Assembly (NCBI RefSeq): GCF_030143245.1
Contig: NZ_JARJNS010000005.1
Location: 186,001 to 250,000 of the forward strand
DNA from: Rhabdaerophilum sp. SD176
GTDB lineage: Bacteria; Pseudomonadota; Alphaproteobacteria; Rhizobiales; Beijerinckiaceae
DNA length: 64,000 nucleotides
Reading direction: 5' to 3'
Of the stretch, positions 59,467-64,000 are shown piece by piece. The translations under genes were made by a program, and so were the position numbers. Below the pieces are notes generated by a model. It was not told the origin of the DNA and searched no databases. It was given only the letters and a program-made list of their open reading frames with translations. Numbering within the stretch: position 1 is the first letter of the stretch; every line of letters begins with the position of its first letter.

Positions 59467-60375
59467 ATGACGGGCCGCGTCGTTGTTCTCGGCAGCGTCA
59501 ACCGCGATCTGGTCCTGTCGGTGCCCCGTCACCCCCGACCGGGCGAGACGCTGACCGCGACTGCCCTTGCGGAGTATCCCGGCGGGAAGGGCGCGAACCA
59601 GGCGGTCGCATCAGCCCGCGCCGGCGCACCGACAAGCCTCGCCGGGGCGATCGGCACCGACGGGTTCGGTGCCGCGATGCAGGAATTCCTGTCCGGCGAG
59701 GGGATCGACCTTACCGCGCTCACCGTCTTGCCTGACCATCCGACCGGGCTGGCGGTAATCGCCGTTGACGCGACCGGGCAGAACAGCATCCTTGTCGTTC
59801 CCGGGGCCAATGCCGCGCTTGGCGCAAAGGATACCGCCGCGCTCGACTTCCGGCCCGGCGATCTGGTTATTGCCCCCTTCGAGGTGCCGGATCAGTTCCT
59901 GATTGAAGGGTTCCGCAGGGCGCGCAAGGCCGGTGCCCGCACGCTGCTGAACCCGGCGCCGATGCGCGCGCATGATCCCGCTTTGATCGGCCTGACGGAT
60001 CTCCTCGTTCTCAACGAAACCGAATTCGCGCTGCTGACGGGCGTTGCCGACGTGCCGGAAGGGCCGGCTCTCGCGGCGGCTTTGGCCGTGGCGCTGCCGG
60101 ATATTCCGGTTCTTGTCCTCACGCGTGGCCCGGATGGCGCCCTCGTCCGCGATCAAGGCAGCATCCGTGCCGTGCCGGGTCATCGCGTCGCTGCGCGGGA
60201 TACAACCGGCGCTGGCGATTGCTTCGTCGGCGTGCTCGCCGCCTCGCTGGCCCTCGGGCTGGATCTGGAGGCCGCGCTGTCACGCGCCAACCGCGCGGCA
60301 GCCATCAGCGTCACGCGGGACGGTGCGGGCGCCTCGATGCCGAAGGCCGTGGAGATCGAGGCCTTCGGCGCCTGA
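59467..60375 (+). CDS. rbsK: Ribokinase
   Basis: A 302-residue PfkB-family sugar kinase. The N-terminal GGKGANQAVASARAG and the C-terminal DTTGAGDCFVGVLAASL with the catalytic Asp are family signatures; NPAPMRAHDP contributes to sugar binding. It phosphorylates D-ribose (possibly other pentoses or deoxyribose). It follows infA by twelve bases, but no ribose transporter or RbsD is next to it, so ribose specificity is by family only. Confidence 0.88.
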   Translation: MTGRVVVLGSVNRDLVLSVPRHPRPGETLTATALAEYPGGKGANQAVASARAGAPTSLAGAIGTDGFGAAMQEFLSGEGIDLTALTVLPDHPTGLAVIAVDATGQNSILVVPGANAALGAKDTAALDFRPGDLVIAPFEVPDQFLIEGFRRARKAGARTLLNPAPMRAHDPALIGLTDLLVLNETEFALLTGVADVPEGPALAAALAVALPDIPVLVLTRGPDGALVRDQGSIRAVPGHRVAARDTTGAGDCFVGVLAASLALGLDLEAALSRANRAAAISVTRDGAGASMPKAVEIEAFGA

Positions 60376-60402
60376 CAAGGCCTTGTTGCTTGTGGCCCCG
60401 CC

Positions 60403-61056
60403 TTACGCGGGTTCGGCATCCCGGCGGGCCATCATGTCCTGATAGGCTGGCCGGGCATGGCAGGTCCGCAGCCAGGCGCTCACCGCCGGTGCGGCTTCCC
60501 AGAGCGTCTTGGCCGGCAGGGCGTAGCGCATCACTTCCGCCACATTGATGTCGGCGACAGTGAAGCGGTCACCGAGAATGAAGGGCTGGCGCGCGAGATG
60601 CTCGTTCAGCACGCGGAACGGCGCCGCAAGCGCCTCCACCGCAGCGGCGGCGGCCTTGGCGTCCCGCTCTTCCGGCGGCTTTGCCGCCATGTTGTACAGC
60701 ACCTGGATCGAATGCGGCTCGACCTCCGTGGCCGCCCACAATGTCCACATCATTGCCTGGCCTTCTTCCGCCACATTGGCCGGCGCCAGCGGGCCGCCAT
60801 GCTTGCGGGCGAGATACAGCGTGATGGCGAGCGATTCGTGCAGGACGAGGCCATCATCCTCGATCGAGGGGATATGCCCGTTCGGATTGACCTTCAGGAA
60901 TTCCGGCGAGCGGGTATGCACCGTGCCCGGCGGGATCTCGCCCTTGAAGCGGTTGGCCTGGATCACCGGGATCTGCTTGAACGGCAGCCCAAGTTCCAGC
61001 GCGAGCCAGACGATCCGCGACGCGCGCGAGCGATAGACACCATAGAGCGTGAACAT
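60403..61056 (-). CDS. Glutathione S-transferase family protein
   Basis: A 217-residue cytosolic GST: thioredoxin-like domain (residues 1-82, MFTLYGVYRSRASRIVWLAL, then GHIPSIEDDGLVLHESLAI) and helical C-terminal domain. The E-S of LHESLAI is the typical glutathione-binding turn. The active residue is likely the Ser of YRSRAS rather than Tyr. GGAG is ten bases before the ATG at 61056. It is convergent with ribokinase and divergent-free, following the siroheme synthase gene on the same strand. Confidence 0.87.
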   Translation of the reverse strand: MFTLYGVYRSRASRIVWLALELGLPFKQIPVIQANRFKGEIPPGTVHTRSPEFLKVNPNGHIPSIEDDGLVLHESLAITLYLARKHGGPLAPANVAEEGQAMMWTLWAATEVEPHSIQVLYNMAAKPPEERDAKAAAAAVEALAAPFRVLNEHLARQPFILGDRFTVADINVAEVMRYALPAKTLWEAAPAVSAWLRTCHARPAYQDMMARRDAEPA

Positions 61057-61109
61057 TCGAGTGAGTCTCCTGAGGGAATGCCCTGTGATCGCACAAGGTC
61101 TCCCGGAAC

Positions 61110-62570
61110 TCAAACGGCCTGGCGGAACGCTTCGGCGGCTATCGCTTCGTTTCGGGATGCGAAAACAGACCCGATCCCGATCAGGATCGGCGCGCCGGCA
61201 GGCAGGGTTGTCACGCCCTGCGGCAACGCGTCGAGGCAGCCCTCCCAGCGGGCCTCTTCAGGGCGCGAAAGCGAGGCCATGGCAATCGCCGGCGTCGCCC
61301 CGCCCATGCCATGCTGCCGCAAAGCTGCGACGATGGCGCCGGCCTGCCGTGCACCCATATAGATGACGAGGGTGGCGCGCCCGCTGGCTGCCAGCGCCCA
61401 GTCGATTGTGTCAGGCAATTCCCCCTGCCGCGAATGGCCGGTCACCAGCATGAGGCTCTGGGCGTGGTCGCGATGCGTGAGCGACCGGTTGAGGCTCATC
61501 GCCAGCGCCTGCGCCGAGGTGATCCCCGGCACCACGCTGACCGGGATTCCCGCCTTTTCCAGCGCCTCGATTTCCTCGCCGGCCCTGCCGAACACCATCG
61601 GATCGCCCGATTTCAGCCGGACGACATGCTTGCCCTGCCGAGCGAGCCCCATCATCAGGGTGTTGATGTCGCCCTGTGCGCAGCTTTCCCGCGCCCCCCG
61701 CTTGCCCACCATCATCCGCTTGGCCTCGCGCCGCGCCAGTTCCAGCACGGCATCCGAGACAAGGTCGTCGAAGAGGATGACATCCGCCGATTGCAGCGCC
61801 CGCACGGCCTTGATGGTCAGCAGGTCGGCATCGCCCGGCCCGGCCCCGACCAAAGTCACGCGGCCGCCGGTCGCGCCACCGGCAAGGCAGCTCTCGCCGA
61901 TCATCGCATCGATGGCGGCATCATCCGCCCGTGCCTTGTCGCGAAAGGCAAGATCGGTAAAGGCCTCCCAGAACCGGCGCCGTTCCGGCCCCGGCTTCAG
62001 CCTGCCCATCACGCGCTGGCGGATGGCCTGCGCGCGGCCGGCCCAATCGGCGAGGCTCGGGGGCAGCAGCATCTCGATCCGGCGGCGGATGCCCTGCCCG
62101 AGAATTGGCGCCGCTCCATCGGTCGAGATGCCGATCACCACGGGCGAGCGGTTGACGATCGAGCCGAACAGGAAGTCGCAGGTCTCGGGCTTGTCGACCG
62201 TGTTGACGATCACGCCCGAAGCGCGTGCGGCGCAGCGGAAGGCCTTGGCTTCGGCCTCGTCCTCGAAATCGCCGACGGCCAAAGCCGCATGGGTGAAGAT
62301 GTCGAGGGACCAGGGCCGTTCGAGCAAGGTCAGGCTGCCCGCCTCGGCGCCCCGCGCCACGATGGCGAGCATCTCCTCGCTGGGTTCGGACGCATAGATC
62401 GCGACATCGGCCCCCGCAGCGGCCAGAAGCTCGGCTTTCCACGCCGCGCCGGCGCTGTTCCCGGCCAGCACGGCACGCTTGCCGGCGAGATCGAAGAAGA
62501 CGGGAAGCTTCGCCAGCGCGCCCATCCGGGGCGGCATGGCCTCAGCCGGCTTTCTCGAGGCGATTTTCAT
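61110..62570 (-). CDS. cysG: Siroheme synthase (CysG)
   Basis: A 486-residue multifunctional enzyme. The N-terminal half (residues 20-220) is the precorrin-2 dehydrogenase/sirohydrochlorin ferrochelatase domain; its Rossmann motif is GKRAVLAGNSAGAAWKAE, altered from the usual GGG. The C-terminal half is uroporphyrinogen-III methyltransferase (RVTLVGAGPGDADLLTI, VVRLKSGDPMVFGRAGEE). It makes siroheme for nitrite and sulfite reductases. GGAGG is seven bases before the ATG, which overlaps the end of the nitrate reductase gene by 29 bases, so the two are coupled. Confidence 0.92.
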   Translation of the reverse strand: MKIASRKPAEAMPPRMGALAKLPVFFDLAGKRAVLAGNSAGAAWKAELLAAAGADVAIYASEPSEEMLAIVARGAEAGSLTLLERPWSLDIFTHAALAVGDFEDEAEAKAFRCAARASGVIVNTVDKPETCDFLFGSIVNRSPVVIGISTDGAAPILGQGIRRRIEMLLPPSLADWAGRAQAIRQRVMGRLKPGPERRRFWEAFTDLAFRDKARADDAAIDAMIGESCLAGGATGGRVTLVGAGPGDADLLTIKAVRALQSADVILFDDLVSDAVLELARREAKRMMVGKRGARESCAQGDINTLMMGLARQGKHVVRLKSGDPMVFGRAGEEIEALEKAGIPVSVVPGITSAQALAMSLNRSLTHRDHAQSLMLVTGHSRQGELPDTIDWALAASGRATLVIYMGARQAGAIVAALRQHGMGGATPAIAMASLSRPEEARWEGCLDALPQGVTTLPAGAPILIGIGSVFASRNEAIAAEAFRQAV

Positions 62571-64000
62571 CGAGCATCCTCCGGATGTCATGGCGGCAGG
62601 AGCCGCAATTGGTGCCGGCCTTCAGCGCATCGCCGATGACCTCCACCGAAGCCTTGCCCTCGCGGATGGCCGCCAGGATCTCGTTCACGCCGACCTGGAA
62701 ACAGGCGCAGACGATCGCGCCGCGATCCGGCCGGTCCGCCCCGCCGCGCCCGGCGAGGATCCGGAACCGTTCCGCCGCCGAATGGGCGCTGCCGATGGCA
62801 TCCGACAGGAAGGACCGCGAAAGCCGCACCGGCTCCGGCGCGAGGAAAAGCGCCCCGGCCAGCGCCTCGCTGCGGAACGCGGCAAGGCGGGCCCGCCCGG
62901 CCTCGCGATCATGCAGCGCCACCCACTCGGCGTCGTCTTCGGGCAGGCCGAACAGCCGCGCGGCCATGGCCTGCGGATCGGCGAGCGGGGTCTCCCCCGC
63001 CATCTCGATGCGGTAACCGCCCTCGACTGGCGCGATGGCCCAATAGGTATCGGGCGGCGGGTCAGGACGACGCGCGGTCACTGCGAAGCCGAACCATTGA
63101 GCGGCATAGCGCTCGATCCGGGCCGGCGTGCGCTTCAGGCCGGGCTGGCCGGAAACAGGGTCGGTCATCCGGTCGACCAGCTTGTCGACGCGGCCATCGC
63201 TGGCGAAGCGATCCGTCCAGTGGATCGGCACGAAGACCGAGCCCCGGCGCTGGCGCGGGGTCACCATGGCGCGGACCACGGCTTCCCCGTGGCGGGAGCG
63301 AACCCGGACAAGATCGGCCGGCGCGATACCTGCCGCCGCAGCGTCATCCGGGTGGATCTCGGCAAAGGGTTCGCCGAACTGGCCGAGCAGGGCCGGCGCC
63401 CGGCCGGTCCGCGTCATCGTGTGCCATTGATCGCGGATGCGGCCGGTATTGAGCCAGAGCGTGTGTTCCGCATCCCTCGGCTTCGTCTCCGGCGGCAGGG
63501 CGATGGCGATCATCCGCGCCTTGCGGTCCGGCGTGAAAAACCCGCCTTTCGCAAAGAACCGTCCGCCATCCGCTCCATCGGTGGGTTTCGGCCAGAGGAA
63601 CGGGGCCATCGCATCGAAAGCGGCATCCCCGATCCCGGCCACGCCGCCCAGATCGAAATCGCGCGTGCCGCCATTCTCGAAAGCCGAGAGGGCGGCATGC
63701 TCGCGGAAGATCGCGGCGGCATCCGGATAGTCGAACCCGGCAAAGCCCATCCGCCGCGCCACTTCGGCCATAGCCCACCAATCGGCACGGGCCTCGCCTG
63801 GCGGCAGCAGGAAGCCGCGCTGGCGCGAGATCCGTCGCTCGGAATTCGTCACCGTCCCGTCCTTCTCGCCCCAGCCGAGTGCGGGGAGCAGCACATGGGC
63901 ATGGCGGGTCGTGTCGGTCTCGGTCAGGATGTCGGAAACCACCACGAAGGGGCAGGCCGCGAGGGCGGCGTCGATGCGCCCGGCTTCTGGCAGCGAATCG
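62542..64000 (-). CDS. Assimilatory nitrate reductase catalytic subunit with C-terminal BFD-like [2Fe-2S] domain (truncated by window edge)
   Basis: The frame is open to the window end; about 485 C-terminal residues are seen. They cover the third and fourth domains of a molybdopterin oxidoreductase of the NasA type (WLNTGRIRDQWHTMTRTG, and the molydopterin-dinucleotide-binding segment with GEPFAEIHPDDAAAAGI). The C-terminus carries a bacterioferritin-associated-ferredoxin-like domain: CACFQVGVNEI and GTNCGSCRHDIRRML, ligands of a [2Fe-2S] cluster. It reduces nitrate to nitrite in the cytosol using NADH or ferredoxin electrons. cysG overlaps its end, fitting siroheme need of nitrite reductase. 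Confidence 0.88.
   Translation of the reverse strand, partial: DSLPEAGRIDAALAACPFVVVSDILTETDTTRHAHVLLPALGWGEKDGTVTNSERRISRQRGFLLPPGEARADWWAMAEVARRMGFAGFDYPDAAAIFREHAALSAFENGGTRDFDLGGVAGIGDAAFDAMAPFLWPKPTDGADGGRFFAKGGFFTPDRKARMIAIALPPETKPRDAEHTLWLNTGRIRDQWHTMTRTGRAPALLGQFGEPFAEIHPDDAAAAGIAPADLVRVRSRHGEAVVRAMVTPRQRRGSVFVPIHWTDRFASDGRVDKLVDRMTDPVSGQPGLKRTPARIERYAAQWFGFAVTARRPDPPPDTYWAIAPVEGGYRIEMAGETPLADPQAMAARLFGLPEDDAEWVALHDREAGRARLAAFRSEALAGALFLAPEPVRLSRSFLSDAIGSAHSAAERFRILAGRGGADRPDRGAIVCACFQVGVNEILAAIREGKASVEVIGDALKAGTNCGSCRHDIRRMLDENRLEKAG

Noticed and set aside
1-64000. CRISPR arrays, insertion sequences, integrases and phage genes
   Set aside because: No regularly spaced repeats, transposase or integrase motifs were found on either strand; the few repeats are single operators or hairpins.

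Overview
The window is a GC-rich (roughly two thirds G+C by eye), gene-dense chromosomal segment of an alphaproteobacterium, most likely of the order Hyphomicrobiales (Rhizobiales). The call rests on lineage-typical genes: an Irr-type Fur regulator divergent from fabA-fabB-fabI, an ActR/PrrA/RegA-type response regulator, an MmcB nuclease-fold protein, Usg, a DUF4170 protein, a TalB-type transaldolase, and a short-chain acyl-CoA regulator divergent from isocitrate lyase. I see no insertion sequence, prophage, integrase or CRISPR array. Genus and species cannot be fixed from sequence reading alone.

Layout. 1-1.45 kb: end of a SAF-domain oxidoreductase and a TauE/SafE exporter. 1.45-5.8 kb: leftward unsaturated fatty acid operon fabA-fabB-DUF3303-fabI-dsbA-like, divergent from irr. 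5.8-8.6 kb: SH3 protein, 2-hydroxyacid dehydrogenase, NDUFA9-like SDR. 8.67 kb: tRNA-Leu(CAG) with a terminator. 8.9-13.5 kb: accessory regulatory genes (a membrane-anchored AraC protein divergent from an outer-membrane barrel, a GNAT enzyme, and a DUF4386/TetR divergent pair with three near-identical operators). 13.9-25.4 kb: transketolase, then an apparent D-amino-acid/peptide catabolic island: D-amino-acid transaminase, LysR regulator, dgcN-dgcA, and a complete five-gene dipeptide ABC transporter. 25.7 kb: an orphan RegA-like regulator whose phospho-acceptor Asp is replaced by Glu. 26.8-35.4 kb: a degenerate acyl-CoA synthetase-like protein, mmcB, a GMC oxidoreductase and a tetR-MFP-RND efflux operon. 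35.6-42.3 kb: aminotransferase, murein endopeptidase MepA, Bug receptor, ABC exporter, YeeE. 42.3-49.8 kb: lepA, a YeeE/YedE pair under an ArsR-like dyad, transaldolase, the ScfR/RamB-type regulator and aceA. 49.9-59.5 kb: glutaminase, usg, a CDF transporter, a membrane-tethered nucleotidyltransferase-like protein, nitroreductase, a ligase-like membrane protein, an M20 hydrolase-otnK-otnC-mgsA operon, cold-shock protein and IF-1. 59.5-64 kb: ribokinase, GST, siroheme synthase and the C-terminal part of an assimilatory nitrate reductase running off the end.

Functional themes. The cell appears to scavenge peptides and D-amino acids (Dpp, DgcN/DgcA, D-amino-acid transaminase, glutaminase, MepA), to move sulfur compounds (TauE/SafE and three YeeE/YedE reading frames), to use the glyoxylate shunt and C2/C3 acyl-CoA (aceA and its regulator), and to assimilate nitrate (NasA plus siroheme synthase). 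The main points for a second look are the Asp-to-Glu RegA-like regulator, the paired LysR boxes upstream of dgcN, the three TetR operators, the yeeE promoter dyad, and the otnK-otnC-mgsA arrangement in which OtnC would make the substrate of MgsA.
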